Positions 22,098 through 31,437 of a stretch of DNA of 64,000 bases are shown piece by piece (the stretch's first letter is position 1; the number at the start of each line of letters is the position of its first letter). The position numbers were made by a program, and so were the translations under genes. The stretch is from Cellulosimicrobium sp. CUA-896 (GTDB lineage Bacteria; Actinomycetota; Actinomycetes; Actinomycetales; Cellulomonadaceae). The notes below the pieces were generated by a model. It was given only the letters and a program-made list of their open reading frames with translations, made no database searches and had not been told where the DNA came from. The stretch spans positions 28,222 through 92,221 of the forward strand of contig NZ_MKKH01000006.1 in the NCBI RefSeq assembly GCF_001942335.1, in the 5' to 3' direction.

Positions 22098-22324
22098 GGC
22101 ACGAGACTGCCGCAACTCCGCGGGTGACGCACCCGAGAACGCACGCGCGGACGCACGCCGCCGTGGGGCGACCCGCTCGCGGTCGAGCACGACCCGGCGC
22201 GCGGCCGAGAACGACGGTGCGCGCGGCCGAGAACGACATTGATGACGGAATCCGCGGGATAACGACACCAATCTCGTGCTCGGCGTCATCGGCGCGCCGT
22301 CGCAGATAGGTTCGTGGCGAGGGT
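22098..22324. other. divergent intergenic region with palindrome copy B
   Basis: A 227-bp divergent gap between the lipoprotein gene and the PadR gene. It holds a direct repeat GCGGCCGAGAACGAC (22201-22215 and 22223-22237), the degenerate palindrome 22226-22284, and GATAGGTT just before the PadR start, a possible -10 box. Confidence 0.5.
22226..22284. repeat. degenerate long palindrome (family copy B)
   Basis: Two 28-nt arms around a 3-nt loop CGC, with mismatches at about six positions. The right arm contains GGATAACGACACCAAT, the same core as copy C near 24.0 kb. Unlike the other copies it lies between divergent genes, where a terminator is not needed. Confidence 0.6.
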
Positions 22325-22729
22325 ATGGTCTCGGGCATGGTATCGAGACCTCTGCAGGAACCGGCGTTCCTCATCCTCTCCGCGCTCGCACGCGAGCCGC
22401 TGCACGGGTACGGGATCGCGCAGGACGTCGAGGCGAGCTCGGACGGGCGCATCACGCTCCGGGCCGGGACGCTCTACGGCGCGATCGACCGCCTCGTCGC
22501 CGCCGGCCTCGTCGAGGTCGACCACGAGGAGGTCGTCGACTCGCGCCTGCGCCGCTACTACCGGCTCACCGCCGAGGGCGGCAGCCGCCTCGCCGCCGAG
22601 GCCGAGCGCGCCGAGGCCCAGGCGCGGAGGGCGCTCGAGCGGTTGGCGTCGCGCACGTCCGGGCGCTCGCCGGGCGCAGCTGTCCGGCCGGTGGGCGGCG
22701 CGGTCGACGGCGGGGTGGTCCCGGCATGA
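22325..22729 (+). CDS. PadR family transcriptional regulator
   Basis: A 134-residue winged-helix regulator. EPAFLILSALAREPLHGYGI, RAGTLYGAIDRLVAAGLVEV and LRRYYRLTAEGGSRLAAEAE are standard PadR motifs; the end forms the dimerisation helix. The first ATG (22325) has GGCGAGGG two bases upstream; a second ATG at 22337 is possible. The stop overlaps the start of the membrane protein gene (ATGA), the common PadR-plus-membrane-protein pair in which the regulator senses a ligand and controls its partner. Confidence 0.9.
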   Translation: MVSGMVSRPLQEPAFLILSALAREPLHGYGIAQDVEASSDGRITLRAGTLYGAIDRLVAAGLVEVDHEEVVDSRLRRYYRLTAEGGSRLAAEAERAEAQARRALERLASRTSGRSPGAAVRPVGGAVDGGVVPA

Positions 22730-23882
22730 GCGGCGTCGACGACCGCGCCGGTGCCGTGGACGGCCCCGCGACGGCACCCGAGGCCGGGGAGCTCCCCGTC
22801 GCCCCGGTGCTGGTCCGCGACTACCGGAGGCTCCTGCGGCTCTTCCCGTACACGTACCGGCGCGAGCACGAGGCGGAGATGCTCGGCCACCTCCTCGACG
22901 GCGCGGCGCCGGGGCAGGCGCGCCCGTCACGCGCCGAGCGGTGGGACCTGCTGCGTGCTGCCGCCCGCGAGTGGCTCTTCGCCCCGCTCGGCTCGACGGC
23001 GCGGCAGCGCCGCGACGGGAGCGGGGTGCTGCTCGTCGTGCTCATGCTGCTCCTCGCGGTCCAGGCCGCGCGTGAGCTGTCCGCCACGATGCTGTTCCTG
23101 GGCAACGAGAGTCGTCACGAGGCCCTGGGGATCGCCGGCGAACCGCTCTGGATCGGGGTCAACGCCCTGATCTCGGCGCCGCTCGCCCCCGCGTGGCTCG
23201 CGTGGGGTCTCTGCGTCGGTTCGCTCGCCGTCGGGCTCTCGAGGACGGGGGCGGCGCTCGCCGTCGTCGCGGCGGTCGCCGGAGCCTTCGCAGTCGGGGG
23301 CCTCGTCGTCGCCGAGCGGACGTACCTGGCGTACGTGACCGCGGGATGGGTCCTCGCTCTCGCCGCCTTCGCGCTCGTCGTCGGGGACCGCGCGCGACTG
23401 GAGGTGCGCGTGATGACGCTGCGCGCCGTCACCGTGACGGTGTTCTCGGCCGCCGTCGCGGTCGGCCTCCACGCACTCGCCGCGCCGACCGGAGACAGTC
23501 TCTGGGCGAGCTCGATCCTCGTGGGGAACGTCTCCTGGACGCTCCCGGGCCTGCTCCGCCCCGCGTTCGTCGTGCTCGGGGCCATGCTCCTGTGGGAGCG
23601 CACGCGCCAGTCCGTCCCCGCGCTCACCGGCGTCGCCACCGCGCTGTTCCTCGGCCGCGAGCCGTTCTTCTGGTCCGAGGGCCTCTGGATCGAGCCCGTC
23701 CACCTCGGAGACGTCCTTGCGCTGCTCGGGGTCTCGCTCGCCGCGACGGCGGCCACCCGATGGGTGGTCAACCGGCTGGGCGAGCTGAAGGCGCCCGGGC
23801 CTCGCACCGCGCCGTTCTCGCCGCGACGGGCGGCATCGCCGGGCCTCGCGAGCCACGCCCCGGCGAGCCGACCGCCGTCTGA
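22726..23882 (+). CDS. PadR-linked multi-pass membrane protein (3' end disturbed)
   Basis: About 385 residues if ended at 23882. The N-terminal 80 residues are cytoplasmic, with RLFPYTYRREHEAEMLGHLL and RWDLLRAAAREWLFAP, a prefix often found on proteins encoded next to PadR regulators. Then come about eight hydrophobic helices, for example VLLVVLMLLLAVQAA and AVVAAVAGAFAVGGLVVA. I do not recognise a transport or enzyme motif. As read, the frame has no stop and continues for 780 bases antisense to purB; losing one base near 23780-23880 explains this, as TGA 23880-23882 lies one frame away. Confidence 0.7.
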
Positions 23883-23971
23883 GGCCGCGCCGTCGGGCAC
23901 CCCGAGAGCGGGTGGGCCTCCGGCATCGGGTTGTCGCTCGCCGTCGACCACGACCGTGCTCGCCCACGAGA

Positions 23972-24016
23972 ACGGGGTTGGTGTCGTTATCCGCCGGATA
24001 ACGACACCAACCCCGT
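23972..24016. repeat. long perfect palindrome (family copy C), likely bidirectional terminator
   Basis: A 21-nt perfect arm (from ACGGGGTTGGTGTCGTTATC, 23972-23992) and its complement (23996-24016) around the loop GCC. It lies between the converging membrane protein gene and purB. It is the cleanest copy of a repeat family seen also at 2.3, 22.2 and 56.6 kb. Confidence 0.8.
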
Positions 24017-24040
24017 GTTCGGCGGCGCGGGGGCCAGCCG

Positions 24041-25526
24041 TCAGGCAGGTGGTCCGCCACGAGGCGCTCGGCGAGGCCCGTGTAGGTCGCGGGGGTGAGG
24101 TCGGCGAGGCGCTGGGCGACGTCGTCGGGCAGGCCGAGGCCGGCGACGAACTCCCGCAGCCGCACAGCGTCGACCCGCTGCCCGCGCGTGAGCTCCTTGA
24201 GGCGCTCGTAAGGGTTCTCCATGCCGGGCACGCCCGCCACGGAGGCGGCGCGCATCGCGGACTGGATGGGCTCGCCGAGCACCTCCCAGTTCTCGTCGAG
24301 GTCGGCCGCCATGAGGTCGGCGTTCGCGGCGAGGGCGGCGAGGCCGCGGCGCACGTTGTCGATCGCGAGCAGCGAGTGGCCGAACGCGGGGCCGATGTTG
24401 CGCTGCGTCGTCGAGTCGGTGAGGTCGCGCTGGAGGCGCGAGGTGACGAGCGTCGCGCCGAGCGTGTCGAGGAGCGAGCACGAGATCTCGAGGTTCGCCT
24501 CGGCGTTCTCGAAGCGGATCGGGTTGATCTTGTGCGGCATGGTCGACGACCCCGTCGCGCCGGCACGGGGATCTGCGTGAAGAAGCCCAGCGAGATGTAC
24601 GTCCACACGTCGGTGGCGAGGTTGTGCAGCACGCGGTTGAACCGCGCGACGTCGGCGTAGAGCTCGGCCTGCCAGTCGTGCGACTCGATCTGCGTGGTCA
24701 GCGGGTTCCACGTGAGGCCGAGGCCCTCGACGAAGTGCTTCGAGACCGACGGCCAGTCGACGCCCGGGACGGCGACGGTGTGTGCGCCGTAGGTGCCCGT
24801 CGCGCCGTTGAGCTTGCCCAGGTACTCGGCGGCGCCGATGCGGCGGAGCTGGCGGCGCAGGCGGTGCGCGAGCACGGCCAGCTCCTTGCCGAGCGTCGTC
24901 GGCGTCGCGGGCTGGCCGTGGGTGCGGCTCAGCAGCGGGACGGCCGCGTGCTCGCGCGCCATGTCCGCGAGCTGGTCGGCGAGCGCGGTCGCGGCGGGCA
25001 GCCACACCTGCTCGACGGCGCCGCGCACCATGAGCGCGTACGACAGGTTGTTGACGTCCTCGCTCGTGCACGCGAAGTGGACGAGCTCGCCGACGCCGGG
25101 GAGCACGGTGTCCGCGCCGAGCGACTCCGGCGCCGTCGCCAGCCGACGCTTGACGAAGTACTCGACGGCCTTGACGTCGTGCACCGTCTCGCGCTCGATC
25201 GCGCCGAGCTCGGCGATCTCCTCGCCGCCGAACGCCGCGGGGATCTGCCGCAGGTACGCGACCTCTGCCTCGGACAGCTGCGGGGCGCCGGGGACGACCG
25301 GCCGGACCGCGTTCTCGTCGACGGCCTGCACGCCGTTGCACAGCGTGATCAGCCACTCGACCTCGACGTGGATGCGCTCGCGGTTGAGCGCGGCCTCGCT
25401 GAGGTGGTCCACGAGCGGGGCGACGGCGCCCCGGTAGCGGCCGTCGAGCGGGCCGAGCGCGATGGGCGGCGTGACCTCGGCGAGGCTCGCGCGAGCAGGG
25501 CTGTGGGCGGCGGAGTTCTCGGGCAC
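24041..25526 (-). CDS. purB: adenylosuccinate lyase (two frameshifts)
   Basis: Cleaves SAICAR and adenylosuccinate in purine synthesis. The first 320 residues show LGPLDGRYRGAVAPLVDHLS, FACTSEDVNNLSYALM and SRTHGQPATPTTLGKE; the fumarase-superfamily signature TGSSTMPHKINPIRFENAE follows in another frame after about 24568. One base is missing there (FFTQIP to AGATGSSTMP). A second loss just before 24041 hides the stop: as read, the frame continues past ERLVADHLP, while TGA is available one frame over. Corrected length is 495 residues. GTG 25526 is the start. The enzyme is essential, so true inactivation is not credible. Confidence 0.92.
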
Positions 25527-25709
25527 GGCCCCGATTCTCCCACGCGGCCCCGCTGCCGTCCGGGGACCGGGACGACTGCCAGGGCGAGCCCGGTCGAGGT
25601 GGCCATGCGCGCGGCCGGGTCACGCGGCCTGCACGTGCACAGCCCCGGGAGCGGGCGGTCCCGTCCACACCGGACCGCCCGTGGCGGGTGCCCGCCCCCG
25701 CCGGGTTCC

Positions 25710-25715
25710 TACCGT
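25710..25715 (+). promoter_or_regulatory. -10 element TACCGT, likely leaderless promoter
   Basis: TACCGT ends 6 bases before ATG 25722 with no ribosome binding site between, so the WXG-like gene is probably leaderless. Confidence 0.45.
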
Positions 25716-25721
25716 GCCCGC

Positions 25722-26033
25722 ATGAGCTCCTCGAACGGCGCGCCACCGGCGTGCCTCGTCCCGCTCGCGGGATCGGTCGCCGACCCCACGCCCTCCCTGC
25801 GCGCCGTCGGGGAGGCCGTCGCCGCGGCGCGGTGGCGCGTCGACGGCGCGCGCTCGCTCGGGTGGGCCGGTGCGGCGGCGGAGGGGTACGGCCGCGTCCT
25901 CGACGACGCCGTGGCTCGCGCCGTGGCGGCGGGTGCCCTCGCGCAGGACGCGATCGTGGCCGCCGACCGCTGGCTGCGCGCCCTCGACGCGGAGCACGCG
26001 CGCGCCGTCGCGGCGGGGGAGCGGGCGTGGTGA
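25722..26033 (+). CDS. small helical protein, WXG100-like, partner of downstream hydrolase
   Basis: A 103-residue, Ala-rich, all-helical protein. VGEAVAAARWRVDGARSLGW and AGAAAEGYGRVLDDAVARAV give a helix-turn-helix with a W-x-G at the turn (LGWAGAAAEGY), similar to WXG100/ESAT-6 folds. The last helix ends RWLRALDAEHARAVAAGERAW. Its stop overlaps the start of the next gene (GTGA). The pair looks like the WXG-plus-hydrolase cassettes of actinobacteria. Export is possible but not shown, and no type VII secretion genes are in the window. Confidence 0.65.
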   Translation: MSSSNGAPPACLVPLAGSVADPTPSLRAVGEAVAAARWRVDGARSLGWAGAAAEGYGRVLDDAVARAVAAGALAQDAIVAADRWLRALDAEHARAVAAGERAW

Positions 26034-27727
26034 GCCGCCCGCCGGACCCCACGGCGACGGTGAGCGTCACGGGCGGGACCGTCGCCGCCGTCGACACGGA
26101 GGCGATCCTCGCCCAGGCCGGCGTCGTGCGGTCCGCGGCCGACCTCGTCGGCGAGGCGCGGGCGGCGTGCGGCGCCGCACGCCGGCGGGTCGGGGGCGCG
26201 CGGTGGGCGGACGCGGGGCCCTTGTCCGCCGGGACGTCCGGCTCCGCGTCGTTCGCGACGGGGCTCCCGGGGACGACGTGGGCGGTCGCGCGCGAGCACG
26301 CCGTGGTCCTCGAGTCCCTCGACGTGCTCGACGCCGCGCTCGCCGACCTCGAGGCGCGGCTCGACGACCTCGCTCTGCGGACGGTGAAGGCCTCCGGGAC
26401 GTACGCCGCCGCCGAGTCGGCCGCGTGGCAGGTGCTCGGCGCGGTCGCCGACATCCCGGTCGTCGGGCTCGTGGCGGCCGTCCTCGTCGGCGAGGCGGCG
26501 TTCCTCGCGGGGGCGCTCACCGGCGACGGGCTCGCGTGGGACCGGATCGTCACGGGCGGCGGGCCGATGCACGAGCGGGCCGTCGGGTCCACCGGCGCGC
26601 TGCTCGGCCTCCTCGACCCCGACCGCGACCTGTCCGCCGCCCCGACGGCGGCGAACGCGGCCGCCGTCCTGCGTGGCCTCGCCGGCGGCTGGCGCGGGCT
26701 CTTCCGCGACGGCGTCCGGCTGGAACGGCTGGGGCCCGAGCGCTCGCCCGACGCCGCGCTGATGCCGCCCCGCGCGACGCGCAGGACCTGCTGCGGCGGA
26801 TCGACGTCGTGTCCGGCGGGAGTGAGGACAACCCGGTGCCGCACTCGACGATCGGGCTCGAGAAGATCGTGCACGACGACGGGCGAGCCACCTGGTGGTG
26901 ACCATCCCGGGCACCCAGCTCGGCCGGTGGGGCACGCCGTTCTCCATGACGTCGAACTACGGGCTCGTCGCCGCCGAGCGTGGCGGGGCGGCCGAGGTCG
27001 CGGCCGCGGCCGACAGCGCCGCCCTGGTGCTCGCCGCGCTCGAGGACGCCGCGGTGGACGCCGACGACGAGGTGGTGCTCGTGGGCCACAGCCAGGGCGG
27101 CATGGTCGCCGCGGCCGTCGCCGCGGCGACGGCGGGTCCGGCGGCGACCGCCGCGGGCCGAGGTGGCGCGGGCGCAGGCGGCGCGGGCTCGGGCGGCGGC
27201 GTGGCACTGGGGGACGTGCCGCGGTACCGCGTGACGCACGTGGTGACCGCCGGGGCGCCGGTCGGCGGGCTGCCCCTGCCCCCATCCGTGCTCGGTACGC
27301 ACGTCGAGAACCGGCAGGAGGGCGTGTCGAGCCTGGACGGGCGGCCCAATCCCGACGGTCCCTACCAGGTCACCGTGACGCGCGACCACGACGTCGGCGG
27401 CGACGGCGACCCGGGCGCGTCCCGCACGGCGTCGGGTTCCACGTGCAGGCGCTCGCCGACGCGGAGGCGATCGGGCACCCCGGGCTGGGCGCGCACCTCG
27501 AGGCGCTGGAGCGGTCGCTCGACGGCCGTCGCGTGGAGACGCGGTACTACCAGGGCACGCTCGAGCTCGACGTGGAGGCGGTGGCGGACCGTGTCGCGGA
27601 CATCGGTGCGCCGGGGGTGACGGACGCGGGCGACCTCGTGCGGCGGGCTCTCCTGCCGGGCGGGGTCGGTGGCTCCACGGTGGTCGCGCCCGGGCCGGAC
27701 GGCGGCACGACGGAACGCGTGCGGTGA
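26030..27727 (+). CDS. alpha/beta hydrolase with helical WXG-like N-terminal half (three frameshifts)
   Basis: About 566 residues when three lost bases are restored at about 26775, 26888 and 27419. The N-terminal 230 residues are helical with a hydrophobic stretch (VVGLVAAVLVGEAAFLAG). The C-terminal half is an alpha/beta hydrolase: VVTIPGTQLGRW, nucleophile elbow VLVGHSQGGMVAAA (GxSxG), THVVTAGAPVGGLPLP and the late VSSLDGRPNPDGPYQVTV with a candidate Asp; a candidate His is in VTRDHDVGG. It resembles the lipase/cutinase-like enzymes encoded beside WXG proteins. The three breaks all have the one-base-loss form seen elsewhere, so the gene may be intact in the cell. Confidence 0.75.
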   Translation: MSRPPDPTATVSVTGGTVAAVDTEAILAQAGVVRSAADLVGEARAACGAARRRVGGARWADAGPLSAGTSGSASFATGLPGTTWAVAREHAVVLESLDVLDAALADLEARLDDLALRTVKASGTYAAAESAAWQVLGAVADIPVVGLVAAVLVGEAAFLAGALTGDGLAWDRIVTGGGPMHERAVGSTGALLGLLDPDRDLSAAPTAANAAAVLRGLAGGWRGLFRDGVRLERLGPERSPDAALMPPRATRRTCCGGSTSCPAGVRTTRCRTRRSGSRRSCTTTGEPPGGDHPGHPARPVGHAVLHDVELRARRRRAWRGGRGRGRGRQRRPGARRARGRRGGRRRRGGARGPQPGRHGRRGRRRGDGGSGGDRRGPRWRGRRRRGLGRRRGTGGRAAVPRDARGDRRGAGRRAAPAPIRARYARREPAGGRVEPGRAAQSRRSLPGHRDARPRRRRRRRPGRVPHGVGFHVQALADAEAIGHPGLGAHLEALERSLDGRRVETRYYQGTLELDVEAVADRVADIGAPGVTDAGDLVRRALLPGGVGGSTVVAPGPDGGTTERVR

Positions 27728-27755
27728 GCGGTGGAGCGGGCCGCGCCGGGGCGGG

Positions 27756-28145
27756 TCAGCGCTTGTCGCGTCCCGGCACCACGGCGGAGACCAGGAAGTT
27801 GATGACCGCGATGATGAGCGCGGCGAGCAGCGCCCACCAGAACCCGCCGATGATGCGGATGCCCCAGTCGGTCTGCTCCGTGATCCACGCCGTGAGCATG
27901 AGCATGAGCGCGTTGACGACCAGCGAGAACAGCCCGAGCGTGAGGATGTAGAGCGGGATCGACAGGACCTGCACGATCGGCTTCACGACCGCGTTGACGA
28001 GCGAGTAGATCAGCGCCACGACGAGGACGATGACGAGCCTCCCGCCGGGCGTGTCGGAGCCGACGATCTGAAAGTGCTCGTCGATGAACAGGCTCGTGAG
28101 CCAGATCGCGAGGCCGGTGACGAGGACGCGGACGACGAAGCTCAT
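27756..28145 (-). CDS. phage holin family (4-TM) membrane protein
   Basis: A 129-residue integral membrane protein with four helices: VVRVLVTGLAIWLTSLFI, LVIVLVVALIYSLVNAVV, ILTLGLFSLVVNALMLML and WWALLAALIIAVINFLVSAV, then basic GRDKR. The central VNAVVKPIVQVLSIPLYILT is diagnostic of the 4 TMS phage holin superfamily IV, widespread in non-phage settings; there are no phage genes around it, so lysis is not implied. ATG 28145 with AGGA eight bases upstream is preferred over ATG 28154. Confidence 0.88.
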   Translation of the reverse strand: MSFVVRVLVTGLAIWLTSLFIDEHFQIVGSDTPGGRLVIVLVVALIYSLVNAVVKPIVQVLSIPLYILTLGLFSLVVNALMLMLTAWITEQTDWGIRIIGGFWWALLAALIIAVINFLVSAVVPGRDKR

Positions 28146-28337
28146 ACCGGGCATCCTGCCATCGGGCCGTCGTGCGCACGATCCGGGCAGCCCGGGCCGA
28201 CGGGGGCGTGTCATCGGCCCACGGCCACTTCTGGCGGTCACGCAGCAGAACCTGATCACCTGTCGACAGAGACGCGCGTCGCCCCTAGGCTGCAGAACGT
28301 CCCGACGGCGCGGTCGGTCCCGACGAAGGAGTCGTCC
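28146..28337. other. 192-bp divergent intergenic region
   Basis: Holds promoters for the holin-like gene and the secreted esterase. TAGGCT (near 28287) is a possible -10 box for the esterase, whose ribosome binding site AAGGAG is at about 28326-28331. No open frame was found. Confidence 0.4.
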
Positions 28338-30259
28338 ATGGCTGAGTCCCCCGTCCGACGTCCGCTGGCCCTCGCCGTGACGGGGGCGCTGCTCCTGTCC
28401 GGTGCGGCCCTGCCCGCCTCCGCCGCGGTCCCCGACCCGGAGGTGATCGGCCCCGTCCCCGCGACGACGGCGCTCGGCGACCCGGCGCACGGCTACCCGT
28501 TCCTCGCGACCGACTACGACCTCGCCGGGCACGGCTACGTGGAGGAGGAGTTCTTCCTGGAGGGCGAGGCGACGCGGTACCAGGCCGACGGCGTCACCGA
28601 CGCGACCGTCCTCAGCACGGGGCACGACTACCGCACCCGCATCGTGGTGCGACGGCCGGTCGACCCCGACGCGTTCAACGGGACCGTGATCGCCGAGTGG
28701 TACAACGTCTCCAACCAGTGGGACCAGGAGGTCGACTGGTTCCAGACGCACGAGCACCTCGTGCGTGAGGGCTACGCGTGGGTCGGCGTCTCGGCGCAGC
28801 GCGCGGGCGTGCACTCCACGACGGGCCTGCGCGCGTGGAGCCCCGAGCGCTACGGCGCGCTCGACCTCACCGACGGCGGCACCGTCACCGACGACTCCCT
28901 GTCGTACGACGTCTTCAGCCAGGCCGTCGAGGCGGTGCGCGACCCCGAGGGCACGGCACCGCTCGGGCCGCTCGACGCCGAGCGCGTCGTCGCGACCGGG
29001 CACTCCCAGTCGGCGGGTCGTCTGCGGACCTACGTCAACTCGGTCGACCCGCTCGCCGACGTGGTGGACGCGGTCGTGCTTCACGGCGGGGGCGCGTCGA
29101 TCCGCGACGACATCGACACGCCCGTGTTCAAGCTGAACAGCGAGACCGACGTCGCGATCAACCTCCTCGGGGCCGCGGAGCGTCAGCCCGACACCGACCT
29201 GCTGCGCACGTGGGAGGTCGCGGGCGCTCCCACGGCGACTGGAAGCTCATCACGGACTACGGGCGCCTGCGCATCCGGGACGTCGGGTCGGCGCCCGGTG
29301 GCTACCCCGGCACGCCGCAGACGTGCGAGCAGCCCTCGGGCTCGCGGGTGCCGCAGCACCTGGTCCAGGGCGCCGTGTACGACCACGTCGCCGCGTGGGT
29401 GGCCGAGGGCACGGCCCCGCCGGCGGCGTCGCCGATCGCGCTGACGGACGACACGCCCCCCACGGTGGCGCGCGACGAGCTCGGCCTCGGCCTCGGCGGC
29501 ATCCGCCTCGCCCAGCAGGACGTGCCCTTCCGGATCAACTCCGGCCTCAACGCCGGGCCCGGCTTCTGCTTCCTCGACGGCGGGTCCACGCCCGTCGACG
29601 ACGCCACGCTCGCCGACTGGTACCCGGACCCGCAGACCTACGCGGACGAGGTCGTCGCCACCACGCGCGCGGCGCTCGACGCGGGCCACGTGATCGACGA
29701 CGTCGCCGCCGACCCGTCCTGGTACACCGACGTGATCGAGCTCGTGGGCGACCGCGTCGCCGCCGGGACGATCGATGCCGCGGTCGCGGAGCAGGTCCAG
29801 GACCGCGTGCGGCAGGCCCTCGACGCCGCCGACGCGGGCGACTGGGAGGCGGCCGACGGGTTCGTCGCCCAGGCGCAGCACCTCGGCGAGACCGAGATCG
29901 AGGACGCCGACGCGGCGGCGAGCGTCGTCCGCGCCACCCTGGCCGTGCGCGGGATCCTCGAGCTGACCGCCGGTGCCGACGACCTCGCCGTGTCCGCCGC
30001 GGCCGAGGCGCGCTGCCTCGGCGGCAAGGTCTACCTGGCCGTGCGGGCCACGAACGACGACACCGTGCCGGCCGACGTCACGCTGACCACGCCGTTCGGC
30101 TCCCGGACGCTGACCGGCGTCGAGCCGGGGGGCGCCGCGTACCACGCGTTCGCCGCGCGGGCGACGACGGTCGACGCGGGCAGCGCCCAGGCGTCCGCGG
30201 CGGGCGGCGACCGCTCCACCACGGCCGACGCCGCCTACGACGCGCTGGCCTGCGGCTGA
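28338..30259 (+). CDS. secreted alpha/beta hydrolase domain protein (ABH_10 type) with C-terminal beta domain (one frameshift)
   Basis: About 640 residues. A signal peptide (ALAVTGALLLSGAALPASA) is followed by an esterase of the family with nucleophile elbow VVATGHSQSAGRLRTYV and the upstream GTVIAEWYNVSNQWDQEVDW. After about residue 297 the frame changes at 29228; adding one G gives WEVAGASHGDWKLITDYG and the late catalytic His region. The C-terminal 180 residues contain a helical segment (VQDRVRQALDAADAGDWEAA) and a small beta domain ending TTPFGSRTLTGVEPGGAAYH, common at the ends of secreted actinobacterial enzymes. ATG 28338 has AAGGAG upstream. The substrate is unknown. Confidence 0.82.
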
Positions 30260-30263
30260 GGTC

Positions 30264-30325
30264 GCGCGGCCCCGCGTCCGCCACGTGCCGTCACCGGCAC
30301 GTGCCGCCGGACGCGGGGTCCGCGC
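30264..30325 (+). terminator. strong hairpin terminator after the secreted esterase
   Basis: CCCCGCGTCCG (30270-30280) pairs with CGGACGCGGGG (30308-30318), and inside it CACGTGCC (30282-30289) pairs with GGCACGTG (30296-30303), giving a nearly continuous stem just after the stop at 30259. There is no U-run, as is common for actinobacterial terminators. Confidence 0.75.
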
Positions 30326-30340
30326 CCCGGCGCGCGGTGG

Positions 30341-30346
30341 CATGAT
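30341..30346 (+). promoter_or_regulatory. -10 element CATGAT before the aminotransferase
   Basis: CATGAT ends 8 bases before GTG 30355, which has no convincing ribosome binding site; a leaderless start is likely. Confidence 0.4.
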
Positions 30347-30354
30347 CGAGGACC

Positions 30355-31433
30355 GTGGCCCACGAACCCCGCGTCCCCCTGCGTCCTGCCGTCGCCGCCC
30401 TGCCGGCCTACGTCCCCGGCGCGCGCGTCGCCCCGGGCGCCGCGGCGTTCAAGCTCTCGTCGAACGAGAACCCGTACCCGCCGCTGCCGTCGGTGGTCGC
30501 CGCCATCGCGGACGCCGCCGCGGACGCAACCGCTACCCGGACATGTACGCGACCGAGCTCGTCGAGGCGCTCGCGGACGACCTCGGCGTCACGCCCGCCG
30601 AGGTGGTCGTGGGCAACGGCTCGGTGGCGGTGCTGGCGCACGTGCTGCAGACCGTCGTCGAACCGGGCGACGAGGTCGTCTACCCGTGGCGCTCGTTCGA
30701 GGCCTACCCCATCGCCGTCGCCGTCGCGGGCGGCACGTCCGTCCAGGTCCCGCTGCAGACCGGGGCGGGCCTCGGCCGGCTCGACCTGCCCGCACTGGCC
30801 GCCGCCGTCACCGAGCGCACCCGCGTCGTGATGGTCTGCACCCCCAACAACCCCACCGGCCCGGTCGTGCACCGCGACGAGCTCGACGCGTTCCTCGCGG
30901 CGATCCCCTCGGACGTGCTCGTCGTGCTCGACGAGGCCTACCTCGAGTTCGTCCGCGACCCGGAGGCGCCCGACGGGCTCGCCGTCTACGCCCGGCACCC
31001 GAACGTCGTGCTGCTGCGGACGTTCTCGAAGGCGTACGGGCTCGCGGGCCTGCGCGTCGGCTACGCGGTCGCGCGCCCGCGGCTCGCGGCCGGGGTCCGC
31101 GCCGTGTCCACACCGTTCGGCGTGTCGCACGTCGCCCAGCGCGCCGCGCTCGCGTCCCTCGGTGCGCGCGACGAGCTGCTCGCCCGTGTGGAGCACCTCG
31201 TCGCCGACCGGACCCGGCTCGTCACGGGACTGCGCGACCAGGGCTGGGAGATCCCGGAGACGCAGGCGAACTTCGTCTGGTTCGACCTGGGCGAGCGGAC
31301 GGTGCAGCGGGCCGAGGAGGCCCGCGCCGCGGGTGCGGTCGTGCGCCCGTTCGCGGGCGAGGGGCTGCGCGTGAGCGTCGGCGAGCCGGAGGCGACGGAC
31401 CTGTTCCTGCGCGTGAGCGCGACGTGGCGCTGA
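30355..31433 (+). CDS. hisC: histidinol-phosphate aminotransferase family protein (one frameshift)
   Basis: About 359 residues, class I/II PLP aminotransferase of the HisC type, which makes L-histidinol phosphate from imidazole-acetol phosphate; in actinobacteria such stand-alone copies may instead act on aromatic amino acids. Seen: KLSSNENPYPPLPSV, VVVGNGSVAVLAHVLQ, VCTPNNPTGPVVHRDEL, LDEAYLEFVRD and the PLP-lysine region LRTFSKAYGLAGLRVGYA. The frame changes at about 30528; one added base joins IADAAADA to NRYPDMYATELVEAL. No other histidine genes are adjacent, so the symbol is tentative. Confidence 0.85.
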
Positions 31434-31437
31434 CGGC

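Noticed and set aside
24000..24060. purB continuing past 24041 into the intergenic palindrome
   Set aside because: The frame after VADHLP has no family similarity and runs through the palindrome; a stop one frame away gives the normal length.
23883..24660. Continuation of the PadR-linked membrane protein for another 260 codons
   Set aside because: This stretch is antisense to conserved purB and reads as low-complexity sequence. A lost base before 23882 explains the missing stop better.
27756..28145. Holin-like gene as evidence of a prophage
   Set aside because: No capsid, tail, integrase or attachment sequence is nearby, and this 4-TM family is common as a housekeeping membrane protein.
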